The position numbers and the translations under genes are program-made. Below the pieces are notes generated by a model that was not told where the DNA came from, made no database searches, and worked only from the letters and a program-made list of their open reading frames with translations. Positions 19,826 through 27,817 of a stretch of 64,000 bases of DNA are shown in pieces. Location of the stretch: positions 248,001 to 312,000 of the forward strand of contig NZ_WYET01000001.1 in assembly GCF_013376415.1 (NCBI RefSeq), read 5' to 3'. Source of the stretch: Flagellimonas chongwuensis. Lineage in GTDB: Bacteria; Bacteroidota; Bacteroidia; Flavobacteriales; Flavobacteriaceae. Position 1 is the stretch's first letter, and every line of letters begins with the position of its first letter.

Positions 19826-20945
19826 ACCCAAATCCAGTCTTAGTTTTTTGTTCCTATTGATTCCATTACTGATGCTATCACAAAACCGACTTCGAGATTA
19901 TGGGGTTGAAATTGGCGTGCTTCAACCCGGAACTTTAAATGCCATTACCGATGTACCCGGCGTTCAGGTCGGGCACACCACTCGTAATGAAGGAGAAAAT
20001 ATAAGAACTGGGGTAACGGCTATTCTACCCCATTCCGGAAATATTTTTCAAGAAAAGGTCCCTGCTGCCATCTACGTGGGCAATGGGTTTGGCAAGTTGG
20101 CAGGATATACTCAAGTAAAAGAGTTGGGCAACTTGGAAACACCCATCATTCTGACCAACACATTGAGTGTTTCCACAGCTGCAAATGCAGTTATTGGATA
20201 TACGCTCAATCTGCCCAAAAACGAAAATGTGCGTTCCGTAAATGCGGTAATCGGCGAAACCAATGACGGTTACCTCAACGATATTCGAGGACGACATGTA
20301 ACCGAAGCCGATGTACTCCAAGCCATCAAAAATGCTAAGAACGGAGCCGTGACCGAAGGTAGCGTCGGAGCCGGTACCGGAACCATTTGTTTTGGATTTA
20401 AAGGCGGAATTGGCACCTCATCCAGAGTACTGCCAAAAAAATCCGGAGGTTACACCGTTGGCGTTTTGGTACAATCCAATTTTGGCGGTGTATTGCAAGT
20501 TGCAGGAGTTGAAGTAGGAAAAAAATTGAAACACTATTCCGATACCTTTAAATATTCCCCCGATGGATCTTGTATGATGGTGGTTCTCACCGATGCGCCA
20601 TTGGATTCCAGAAATTTGGAACGCTTGGCCAAGCGGGCCATGTTAGGGCTTTCGCGCACGGGCGGCATTGCAAGCAATGGCAGCGGAGATTATGTGATTG
20701 CCGTTTCTACGGCAGAAGCATGTCGAATTCCTTATGAGAGTGAAAATCCGATTCAAAATGTTCCGACCTTGAGAAATGAGGCCATGACCGCTCTATTTTT
20801 AGCTACCATCGAAGCGACCGAAGAAGCCATCCTCAATTCCCTTTTTGCAGGAGAAACCTTGATTGGCCGGGATGGACATAAAATTGAGGCGCTACCTAAG
20901 GAAAAAGTGTTGGAAATGTTGAAAGAGGCAGGTAAAATCGACTGA
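19818..20945 (+). CDS. P1 family peptidase (DmpA/BapA-type Ntn hydrolase)
   Basis: 375 residues with an N-terminal signal peptide (hydrophobic stretch to about residue 21). It is a peptidase family S58 (DmpA) member: opening DYGVEIGVLQPGTLNAITDV, the NFGG block at 221-224, and the autocleavage/nucleophile site PDG-SCMMVVLTDAPL with Gly250-Ser251, equivalent to Gly249-Ser250 of DmpA. Self-cleavage there should give an alpha/beta heterodimer with aminopeptidase activity on small or beta-amino peptides. The ATG overlaps the DinB stop by 8 bp. Confidence 0.9.
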   Translation: MSKPKSSLSFLFLLIPLLMLSQNRLRDYGVEIGVLQPGTLNAITDVPGVQVGHTTRNEGENIRTGVTAILPHSGNIFQEKVPAAIYVGNGFGKLAGYTQVKELGNLETPIILTNTLSVSTAANAVIGYTLNLPKNENVRSVNAVIGETNDGYLNDIRGRHVTEADVLQAIKNAKNGAVTEGSVGAGTGTICFGFKGGIGTSSRVLPKKSGGYTVGVLVQSNFGGVLQVAGVEVGKKLKHYSDTFKYSPDGSCMMVVLTDAPLDSRNLERLAKRAMLGLSRTGGIASNGSGDYVIAVSTAEACRIPYESENPIQNVPTLRNEAMTALFLATIEATEEAILNSLFAGETLIGRDGHKIEALPKEKVLEMLKEAGKID

Positions 20946-20949
20946 TTAT

Positions 20950-20966
20950 TTTTCCAACTGTAACAA
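20950..20966 (+). repeat. 17-bp direct repeat, left copy
   Basis: TTTTCCAACTGTAACAA occurs here and again at 21932-21948, flanking the orphan gene 21223-21837. The TGTAACAA part also looks like the -35 box of Bacteroidota ECF-sigma promoters, so it may be regulatory rather than an insertion scar. Confidence 0.6.
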
Positions 20967-21222
20967 TATTGGTTCGTTTTTCTTCAATCAGAGAGCCAAT
21001 ATTTATGATTTTCCATTTTTTTAACCCTCATCGTCTTGGGGCTTATCAATATGGAATTTATAGAAGAATCCTAAGGAAAATCAAGAGGTTTTTTAAATCA
21101 GTACAATTCCATGTAAGATATCGGTAGCCCGATTTTAAATTATATTCTCCTATGGCTCTTTAGGTTAAAGAAAAATTATATAGATTTGGATGCGCTGCCC
21201 CAAAACTTAACACCTACTTATT

Positions 21223-21837
21223 ATGGAAAATATTCAATGGAACAAAATTGGAAATGATGTATCTGATGAACAATGGTTTGATGAAATCAACAAGATACTT
21301 GAAAAAATTGATTTCGTAACACCAACTGATGAAGCAGTGCATAACAGCGACCACGAAAGAGGTTATTTTCATGACCATCTCGTAACGCTAAAAGAGCTTA
21401 CTTCGAGAATACTCTCTTCTACTGAAGCAATAAACCGTCCTCAATGGAGTCTAGCCATTAAAAAAATAATTGATTTAACCCCTTCAGGAAAGGACCTATT
21501 GTTAGATTCTGGTTTTCCTGAGGAAGACTTGGAATACATTGATGAAGATGAGGTTCTTCATGAAAGTGGCATTATGGACGGAGTCTGTGATTTTCATCAG
21601 TACACAGCTGATTTCTGTTACCAATCTTTTATGAACCCGGAAGTATCAAAAAGAACTGACTTTACCGAAACGCTCCTTTATGTAATCAACCAAGATTTAG
21701 AAGGAATAGGTTCTGGTTTGTCAAACGATGATTTAATAAAGCTCTTAAAAATGGAACACGTGAAAAACCATAAGGACTTTGAGCTTATTAAAAAGCGTCT
21801 CGAATCATGTAGTTATTTGATATTTCTGGAAATGTAA
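21223..21837 (+). CDS. Orphan protein of unknown function
   Basis: 204 residues, acidic, mostly helical by composition, no signal peptide and no transmembrane segment. I recognise no family. The sequence is more AT-rich than the neighbouring metabolic genes. It is isolated: 277 bp after the P1 peptidase, followed by a long hairpin and then the second copy of a 17-bp direct repeat. The start ATG 21223 (ENIQWNKIGN) is the only sensible one. Homologues could not be searched here. Confidence 0.65.
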   Translation: MENIQWNKIGNDVSDEQWFDEINKILEKIDFVTPTDEAVHNSDHERGYFHDHLVTLKELTSRILSSTEAINRPQWSLAIKKIIDLTPSGKDLLLDSGFPEEDLEYIDEDEVLHESGIMDGVCDFHQYTADFCYQSFMNPEVSKRTDFTETLLYVINQDLEGIGSGLSNDDLIKLLKMEHVKNHKDFELIKKRLESCSYLIFLEM

Positions 21838-21850
21838 TGATTCCTACTTG

Positions 21851-21920
21851 AAGAAAGTGGTAGATAGTTTGCAAGCCCAAAGAAAACATTGGCACTAAAC
21901 TATCTGCCACCTTCTTTTCT
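21851..21920 (+). terminator. Long hairpin, probable terminator of the orphan gene
   Basis: A 20-bp stem (21851-21870 with 21897-21916; 18 Watson-Crick pairs plus two wobbles) encloses a 26-nt loop and runs into TTTTC. It begins 14 bp after the orphan gene's stop. The unusual stem length could also mark a small non-coding element. Confidence 0.55.
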
Positions 21921-21931
21921 GTCCTTTAAAA

Positions 21932-21948
21932 TTTTCCAACTGTAACAA
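21932..21948 (+). repeat. 17-bp direct repeat, right copy
   Basis: Second copy of TTTTCCAACTGTAACAA, 982 bp after the first. It lies 83 bp upstream of the SPFH gene, and TGTAACAA could be the -35 of an ECF-type promoter for that gene (a candidate -10, ATCTAA, lies 20 bp on). Confidence 0.55.
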
Positions 21949-22030
21949 ACCCGATGCATTTTACACTAATCTAACGGAAGTAAGCTTCTTTTTTAATAAA
22001 TTAAGCATCAAATAAACTAAAAACGCTACC

Positions 22031-23170
22031 ATGGATATTTTTGGAAAAATCAAGGAAAAACTCAGTAACGAGTTCATTGACATTGTTGAATGGCTCGACT
22101 ATACGGACGATACCATTGCACACCGGTTCGAGCGCTATCAAAACGAAATAAAGAACGGAGCAAAACTGATTGTCCGCGAAGGACAGACCGCAGTTTTTAT
22201 CAATGAGGGGCAGTTGGCCGATGTATTCAGTCCGGGCACCTACGACCTTACCACACAAAACTTGCCCATTTTAGCCACCCTTAAAGGTTGGAAATATGGG
22301 TTCAATTCCCCTTTTAAAGCGGAGGTCTATTTTGTGAACACCCATCTTTTCACCGATGAGAAATGGGGCACAAAAAGTCCGATCACCCTTAGTGATGACC
22401 GTTTTGGTTTGGTAGAAATACGAGCTTTCGGAACCTATGCCTTCAAAATTTCCGATGCTGGAAAATTTATTAAGGATATTGTTGGTACCGATAGCAACTT
22501 CACCAATTTTGAGATCAACGAGCACTTAAAAAGTTTGATTGCGACGCGGTTTACAAATACCGTTGGTCAGGCCAATTTACCAATTGAATTGTATGCCGCC
22601 AACACCACCGAACTTTCGGATACGTGCCGCGAAGTTATGTCACCAGAGTTTGAAAGTGTGGGCATCTCTTTGGAGAAATTCTACATTGAAAACGTATCCA
22701 TGCCCGAAGACCTTAAAAAGGAAATCTTCGAATACAGCCGTATCGATAAACTGGACTTGGATAAATTGACCAAGTTCAAAACCGCAAAAGCTATTGAGGC
22801 TGCTGCCCAAAACGAAGGTGGAACCGCTGGTGCCGGAATGGGTATGGGAATGGGATTTGTGCTGGCCCAACAAATGGGCGGCATGATGGGAGGAAATACG
22901 CAAGCCGCCCCACAACAAGCTGCTCAACCAACAGGAGGAACTGTACCACCGCCAATACCCACACCAACAATGTACTACTATGCTGCAAACGGGGTACAAC
23001 ATGGTCCGGTAACTTTTGAGCAAATGCAGTCCTTGTTCGCTTCTAGAGCTATCAACCGTGATAGTTTGGTTTGGAAACAAGGCATGTCGGCATGGACAGC
23101 ACTGAAAGAGGTGGAAGAATTAAAATCGTTCTTGGGAGGGAATACACCACCACCGTTACCAACGGAGTGA
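22031..23170 (+). CDS. SPFH (YdjI-like) protein with C-terminal GYF_2 domain
   Basis: 379 residues. The N-terminal part (about 25-245) is an SPFH/virion-core-like domain of the YdjI group (AHRFERYQNEIKNGAKLIVREGQ, FSPGTYDLTTQNLP). A Met/Gly-rich linker (about 263-290, AGMGMGMGFVLAQQMGGMMGG) and a Pro/Gln stretch follow, then a GYF_2 domain (about 314-368: MYYYAANGVQHGPVTFEQM, VWKQGMSAW, AL). In Bacillus YdjI works with PspA-type membrane-stress proteins and localises at the membrane. The GYF_2 domain should bind proline-rich partners; the protein's own PPPIPTPT and PPPLP segments are candidate ligands. The neighbour downstream resembles YdjG. Confidence 0.87.
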   Translation: MDIFGKIKEKLSNEFIDIVEWLDYTDDTIAHRFERYQNEIKNGAKLIVREGQTAVFINEGQLADVFSPGTYDLTTQNLPILATLKGWKYGFNSPFKAEVYFVNTHLFTDEKWGTKSPITLSDDRFGLVEIRAFGTYAFKISDAGKFIKDIVGTDSNFTNFEINEHLKSLIATRFTNTVGQANLPIELYAANTTELSDTCREVMSPEFESVGISLEKFYIENVSMPEDLKKEIFEYSRIDKLDLDKLTKFKTAKAIEAAAQNEGGTAGAGMGMGMGFVLAQQMGGMMGGNTQAAPQQAAQPTGGTVPPPIPTPTMYYYAANGVQHGPVTFEQMQSLFASRAINRDSLVWKQGMSAWTALKEVEELKSFLGGNTPPPLPTE

Positions 23171-23180
23171 TCTTATTAAT

Positions 23181-23266
23181 GTCATTTCGAAGGAGCTTGC
23201 GACTGAGAAATCTAACTTTAAAATGAGATTTCTCAATTGTTGCATTGCAACTCATTTCGAAATGAC
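23181..23266. repeat. REP-like palindromic element, copy R1
   Basis: An 86-bp element bounded by GTCATTTCGAA and TTCGAAATGAC, with an inner inverted pair TGAGAAATCT / AGATTTCTCA. It fills the gap between the SPFH and zinc-ribbon genes. The middle differs from copies R2-R5 near 47-63 kb, but the outer and inner stems are the same. A transcript would fold into a long hairpin between the two cistrons. Confidence 0.8.
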
Positions 23267-23313
23267 GGCCCTTCAATTTCGATATGAATTTCCGCTCATA
23301 TGGAAATGAACCT

Positions 23314-24408
23314 ATGGAAGAACAAAAAATCCAAAAAACCGAACTCAAAAAAGCTTGTGCCAATTGCGGTGCCGAACTTAAATACAAACCCGGTACCACA
23401 AGCATCACTTGCGAGTATTGTGGACATGAGGAAGCCATCTCAATAAATGAAAATGGATTCCAAGAACTTGAGCTTTATCCCTATCTGCAAGAAATGGGAA
23501 GGCAAAAGCACAGTGAGGAAATCTCCATGCTACATTGTAAAAATTGTGGTGCCGACCAACATGTGGAGGAAAACTATAAATCGCTGCACTGTGTGTATTG
23601 TGGACAACCCCTGGTTCTTGAGGATGCCTACAAGGAAAAGTGGATTCTTCCAGGAGCGGTATTACCCTTCCAGATTGATAAAAATAAATCCTTTCTCATC
23701 TTTAAAAATTGGGTAAAAGGATTATGGTTTGCCCCCAACAACCTGAAAAAAGCGGCTCTCGACCCTCAATTTACAAAGGGCCTTTATCTACCCTATTGGA
23801 CTTTTGATGCGCAATTGTACGCATCCTACACAGGTCAACGCGGCGAATACTATTACCAGACCCGAAGGGTCCGAAATTCAAAGGGAAAAATGGTGACCCA
23901 ACAAGTTAGGAAAACCAGATGGTACCCAGCATCCGGACAGGTGTCAGGTTTTGTGGACGATACCTTGATCAAGGCCTCGCACCAAAAAACAGGTCGGGTC
24001 CCGGGAAAAATCGCTTTTTGGGATTTAAAGAAGCTACAACCTTTTGATAGTGGTTTTTTGTCGGGGTTTGTCACGGAAAAATATACCATACCATTAAAAG
24101 ATGGGCATTTGCATTCCAAAGAAGTGGCCAGAGGGATAGCCGATACTTGGTGCCGACGCGATATTGGCGGCGACACCCAACGGGTCACCAGCATGGACAT
24201 GAAACTTACAGAGGAAACATTTAAACATATTTTGTTGCCCGTTTATGTAAGCGCATACCGATTCAATGGTAAGGAGTACAACTTTTTTATCAACGGTGAC
24301 AATGGAAGCATTTCCGGAAGTCGCCCCTATAGTTTCTGGAAAATATTCTTTACGGTATTGGCAGCGCTTGTAGTAATTGGTGTAATTGTGCTTCTATCCA
24401 AGAAATAA
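23314..24408 (+). CDS. Double zinc-ribbon membrane protein (YdjG-like)
   Basis: 364 residues from ATG 23314 (MEEQKIQKTEL); an in-frame ATG at 23284 adds ten residues that lie right after the palindrome, so it is less likely. Two zinc ribbons are visible: CANCG...CEYCG (Cys15/18/33/36) and CKNCG...CVYCG (Cys75/78/93/96). A beta-rich middle domain with paired aromatic residues (LPYWTFDAQLYASYTGQRG) follows, and a single TM helix closes the protein (FFTVLAALVVIGVIVLLSKK at the C-terminus). Two ribbons plus TM recalls YdjG, the partner of SPFH protein YdjI in Bacillus. The pairing here is by gene order; membrane-stress function is inference. Confidence 0.78.
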   Translation: MEEQKIQKTELKKACANCGAELKYKPGTTSITCEYCGHEEAISINENGFQELELYPYLQEMGRQKHSEEISMLHCKNCGADQHVEENYKSLHCVYCGQPLVLEDAYKEKWILPGAVLPFQIDKNKSFLIFKNWVKGLWFAPNNLKKAALDPQFTKGLYLPYWTFDAQLYASYTGQRGEYYYQTRRVRNSKGKMVTQQVRKTRWYPASGQVSGFVDDTLIKASHQKTGRVPGKIAFWDLKKLQPFDSGFLSGFVTEKYTIPLKDGHLHSKEVARGIADTWCRRDIGGDTQRVTSMDMKLTEETFKHILLPVYVSAYRFNGKEYNFFINGDNGSISGSRPYSFWKIFFTVLAALVVIGVIVLLSKK

Positions 24409-25509
24409 TCAATCCACAAACACCAAGCAAACCGGATTCGGATGACTGATTTCGTTTAAAAAAGTTAAGGTGCCGTTTTCCTTGTTCCTTTTAAAAACAG
24501 TAATGTTACTTGTCTTTTTATTGGCAACCAACAAGAATTCGCCCGTTGGGTCCATGGAAAAATTCCTAGGCCAATCCCCATGAACCGATTCTCTTCCCAC
24601 CAATTCCAATTGACCAGACTCTCCATCCACAGCAAAAATCACGATGGTGTTCTCCCCACGATTGGAACCGTACAAAAATCTGCCGTCCGGAGATAAATGA
24701 AGGTCTGCACAGGCATTTTTGCCCTGGTAATCTTTATCCAATGTCGGAACCACTTGAACTTCCTGATAATTTCCGTTCTCAACCCTTTCAAAAACAGAAA
24801 TGGTACTGTTCAGTTCATTGATGACGTACAATGTTTTCCCATTGCCGCCAAGGGTAAAGTGGCGCGGGCCTGCACCATCAGCAAATGGTATGGAAGGTTG
24901 TTCAGCAGGCACAAAGGTCCCTTCTTTTTTTACATATCTTTTTATGGCGTCCAGTCCTAAATCCGTCACCATAAGTCCATAAGCATCGAATTGGGCCATA
25001 TGCGCATGCGATGTTTTCACGGTATCGAGGGGCTTATGATCTATTACTTGAGGATTGTCCGCCAAGGAACCATCTTCATTCAAGGCGAAAACAGAAAGAT
25101 TTCCCCCAGTGTAATTGGCAACGGCCAGATGCCCATCCCCGGAAACTGAAACGTGGCAGGGGTGCGCTCCTTGTGTCCCCATGCTATTTTGAAGTTCCAA
25201 TACATCCTTGTTCAAACTAAAGGCTGTAACCCCTCCTCCCAAACTATCAAAATTTGCGGTTTCCTGAACGGCATAAAGGTTCTTTTTGTCTTTCGAAAGT
25301 GCCAAATAGGATGGGTTGGTCAATTTGGCGGCTAGTTTTTGATTGGAAAGTTCTCCCGTATTTGCATCAAAGGTGTAGGTGTAGATGCCCTCGCTATCGC
25401 CATCGGTGTAGGTTCCAACAAATAGGGTGTACATGGGTTTTTCTTGAGGTTTTTCAGCGCAAGCGATTGCTAAAACAGCAACCATACCCGCTAGAATAAT
25501 TTTTTTCAT
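24409..25509 (-). CDS. Lactonase family (seven-bladed propeller) lipoprotein
   Basis: 366 residues, lipobox Cys17 (LAIACAEKP). The mature protein opens with YTLFVGTYTDGDSEGIYTY and has the repeated blade motifs of the lactonase (6-phosphogluconolactonase-like, PF10282) family: NPSYLALSKDKKNLYAV, HPCHVSVSGDGHLAVANY, GPRHFTLGGNGKTLYVINE, DLHLSPDGRFLYGSNRG, WPRNFSMDPTGEFLLVANK. As a lipoprotein it cannot be the cytosolic pentose-pathway enzyme; a periplasmic lactone or other sugar-acid substrate is more likely. Its stop abuts the stop of the convergent zinc-ribbon gene with no spacer. Confidence 0.88.
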   Translation of the reverse strand: MKKIILAGMVAVLAIACAEKPQEKPMYTLFVGTYTDGDSEGIYTYTFDANTGELSNQKLAAKLTNPSYLALSKDKKNLYAVQETANFDSLGGGVTAFSLNKDVLELQNSMGTQGAHPCHVSVSGDGHLAVANYTGGNLSVFALNEDGSLADNPQVIDHKPLDTVKTSHAHMAQFDAYGLMVTDLGLDAIKRYVKKEGTFVPAEQPSIPFADGAGPRHFTLGGNGKTLYVINELNSTISVFERVENGNYQEVQVVPTLDKDYQGKNACADLHLSPDGRFLYGSNRGENTIVIFAVDGESGQLELVGRESVHGDWPRNFSMDPTGEFLLVANKKTSNITVFKRNKENGTLTFLNEISHPNPVCLVFVD

Positions 25510-25562
25510 GAATGTTTAGTTAGGCCACACAAATTAAACATTCTAAATCAAACTGGAAGCAT

Positions 25563-26939
25563 TTAAGAAAGTTCGGTCCTAATTTCCTTCTGAAGAAAAA
25601 ATCCTGTTACAATAGTTGATAGCACATCCGCGATACAAAACGAAAGCCAAACACCTATCTCGCCCATAAAACTGGGAAGAATCAAAATCAAAGGAATAAA
25701 AAAGAAGCCCTGTCGGGTCAATGTGAGCAGCAAAGCAGGTACAGCCTTACCAATGGCCTGAAAATATGCGGCACCTATCAACTGAATGGCGATAATCGGG
25801 GTAGCAGCGAATACCAATCGCATTGCTAAAGGAGTGTGTTCCAAAACAAAGTTATTAGTTGCTATCTCTTCGGGTGATAACTCCGGTCGGTTGCTTAAAA
25901 ACAGAGAAGCTATTTCCGAAGGAAACACCATCAAAACCACAAAAACTAGGGTTGCGACCAAAGCTGCATACTTAATAGCAGTGTATATAGACTCTTTTAC
26001 GCGTTCATATTTTAACGCTCCATAATTGTACCCTGCGATGGGCAAAAAACCTTGAGTGACCCCAAATACGGGGAACAGAGCGAACATCAGCATTCTGCCG
26101 ATAATGGCATAGACCGCCACCATGGCCTCTCCCCCTAAATTAAACAGTATGTTGTTCATTAGTAAATAGGTTATACTGGTAACGGCTTGCCTCGCCAAGG
26201 TCACAAACCCCAAAGAACCGATTTCCTGAAGAATGGGGCGATTCAACCCAAAATGGGAGACATCAATCTTTAGTTCGGAATTTTTAGAAAGAAAAAAATA
26301 CAGCACATAGAAAAAGCACAAAAGATAACCGACGGTCGTGGCCCAGGCAGCACCTTCCATCCCCCAATCGAACACATAAATAAATACATAATCCATCAAT
26401 AGGTTTCCTATGGACGGTATGATCATCGCCGTCATGGCAAATCGGGGTTTTCCCTCTGCACGGATAACTGTATTTCCCATCATACAGAGCGCTAAGAACG
26501 GTACACCGTACAAAATGATGGTGTAATAGATTTTTGCCGGATCAAAAATGGAACCTTTACCTCCAAAGGCCGGAATCAAGGCATCTACATAATAGAGTCC
26601 CAATGCCACCATGGTAACGGTGACCAAAAGTGTCAATGTAATCTGATTGCCGAAAGTTTTTAGGGCCTTTTCTCGGTTCCCCGCTCCGAGGGCACGTGAA
26701 ATAATACTGGACCCTCCAATCCCTATGGCCATTCCCAATGCGGCAATAAAAAAGGATACGGGAAGCACTACGTTAATAGCGGCTATGGCGATGGACCCTA
26801 TCCAGTTGCCCACAAAAATAGAATCCACCAGTACGTTTAAGGACATTACCAAAATACCGATAGAGGCTGGCACGGCCTGTTTGATCAGTAATTTGCCAAT
26901 GGGTTCCTGCCCAAGTTCATCAGAAGTGATTTTGGCCAT
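25563..26939 (-). CDS. MATE family efflux transporter
   Basis: 458 residues with about 12 hydrophobic helices and two homologous halves. The first half carries PASIGILVMSLNVLVDSIFVGNWIG and SRALGAGNREKALKTFGN, both typical of MATE exporters; the second has YAIIGRMLMFALFPVFGVTQGFLPIAGYNYGA. These proteins export cationic drugs or metabolites using Na+ or H+. It lies 53 bp upstream of the lactonase gene on the same strand; a shared transcript is possible but no functional link is evident. Confidence 0.9.
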   Translation of the reverse strand: MAKITSDELGQEPIGKLLIKQAVPASIGILVMSLNVLVDSIFVGNWIGSIAIAAINVVLPVSFFIAALGMAIGIGGSSIISRALGAGNREKALKTFGNQITLTLLVTVTMVALGLYYVDALIPAFGGKGSIFDPAKIYYTIILYGVPFLALCMMGNTVIRAEGKPRFAMTAMIIPSIGNLLMDYVFIYVFDWGMEGAAWATTVGYLLCFFYVLYFFLSKNSELKIDVSHFGLNRPILQEIGSLGFVTLARQAVTSITYLLMNNILFNLGGEAMVAVYAIIGRMLMFALFPVFGVTQGFLPIAGYNYGALKYERVKESIYTAIKYAALVATLVFVVLMVFPSEIASLFLSNRPELSPEEIATNNFVLEHTPLAMRLVFAATPIIAIQLIGAAYFQAIGKAVPALLLTLTRQGFFFIPLILILPSFMGEIGVWLSFCIADVLSTIVTGFFLQKEIRTELS

Positions 26940-26992
26940 ACAAGCGGGTATTCTAGGGTTTTATGGTAATCTTGAAATGTTGTAACCCAAAG

Positions 26993-27784
26993 CTACAACG
27001 CATTCACCAAATTCCCTTTGTTCTCCTCCAATTTTTCTGCGATACTGTCCCAAAGCGCTATTCTGTATTGCAATGCCTGTTTGCTATACTCCAATACATC
27101 TTTCCATTTTTGATCATTGGAACCACATAAGGCCTTAATCATTCGCAAGGCAAGCGGACCATGTTCATCACCGTCCAATTCAATGTGTCTTTTTAGGTAA
27201 TATTCCAGCTTTTTATACTTGCTTGGGCCATTTTCGCCAGATTGTTCAATAATGCTTAGGAACATATCGGGGATTAGGTCTTCGCGACCAAAAGTAAATG
27301 CCGCCGCAATTATATGGGGCTGTCGGGTATTGATGACATCAAAGGTGAACTGAAGAAAATTCTTTTCGGCTTTGTTGAGTTCTGCCGCCTCAATTTGGTT
27401 GGAAATATTATCCAAACTAGTAAAGGAGGCTATGATTGCTTGCACTTTAAGCCTATCTGCTTTAACCTCCTGCATAGCATCCAAGTACATTTCAAAATGA
27501 CTTTTGGCCTCGCCTTTTTCGTTAAAATCACTCTCTTCTTCCAAAACAATCTCATTTATGAAACGTGATACGGATGTGTCTTTGGCCGGATGCCAAGGCA
27601 AGTCAACACAAGTAAGGTGGCGCTGCAACGCTTTTAAAAGTGACATAAAATCCCAAACGGCGTATACATGGCTTTCCATAAAGGTTTTAATATCATCGAC
27701 CGACTCCAACTGAGCGTAAAGCGGATGGTTTTTTAGTTGTTCACGAAGGGGTTGAAGCCCTTTCTCCAAGTTTTCAATTTTCAT
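26993..27784 (-). CDS. DUF3050 family protein (possible heme-oxygenase-like diiron fold)
   Basis: 263 residues, all-helical, matching the DUF3050 family by its opening (LQPLREQLKNHPLYAQL), FMESHVYAVWDFMSLLKALQ and WHPAKDTSVSRFINEIVLEEESD. Glu37 and His39 near the N-terminus and the RHIELDGDEHGP block near residue 205-215 have the E/H and H...D..H spacing seen in heme-oxygenase-like diiron oxidases. That makes a metal-dependent oxidase plausible, but no activity is established. It starts 33 bp after the ferrochelatase gene, suggesting co-transcription with hemH. Confidence 0.82.
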   Translation of the reverse strand: MKIENLEKGLQPLREQLKNHPLYAQLESVDDIKTFMESHVYAVWDFMSLLKALQRHLTCVDLPWHPAKDTSVSRFINEIVLEEESDFNEKGEAKSHFEMYLDAMQEVKADRLKVQAIIASFTSLDNISNQIEAAELNKAEKNFLQFTFDVINTRQPHIIAAAFTFGREDLIPDMFLSIIEQSGENGPSKYKKLEYYLKRHIELDGDEHGPLALRMIKALCGSNDQKWKDVLEYSKQALQYRIALWDSIAEKLEENKGNLVNAL

Positions 27785-27817
27785 AGCAGTTCTTTTATTC
27801 TCTTGTTTCTACGGAAT

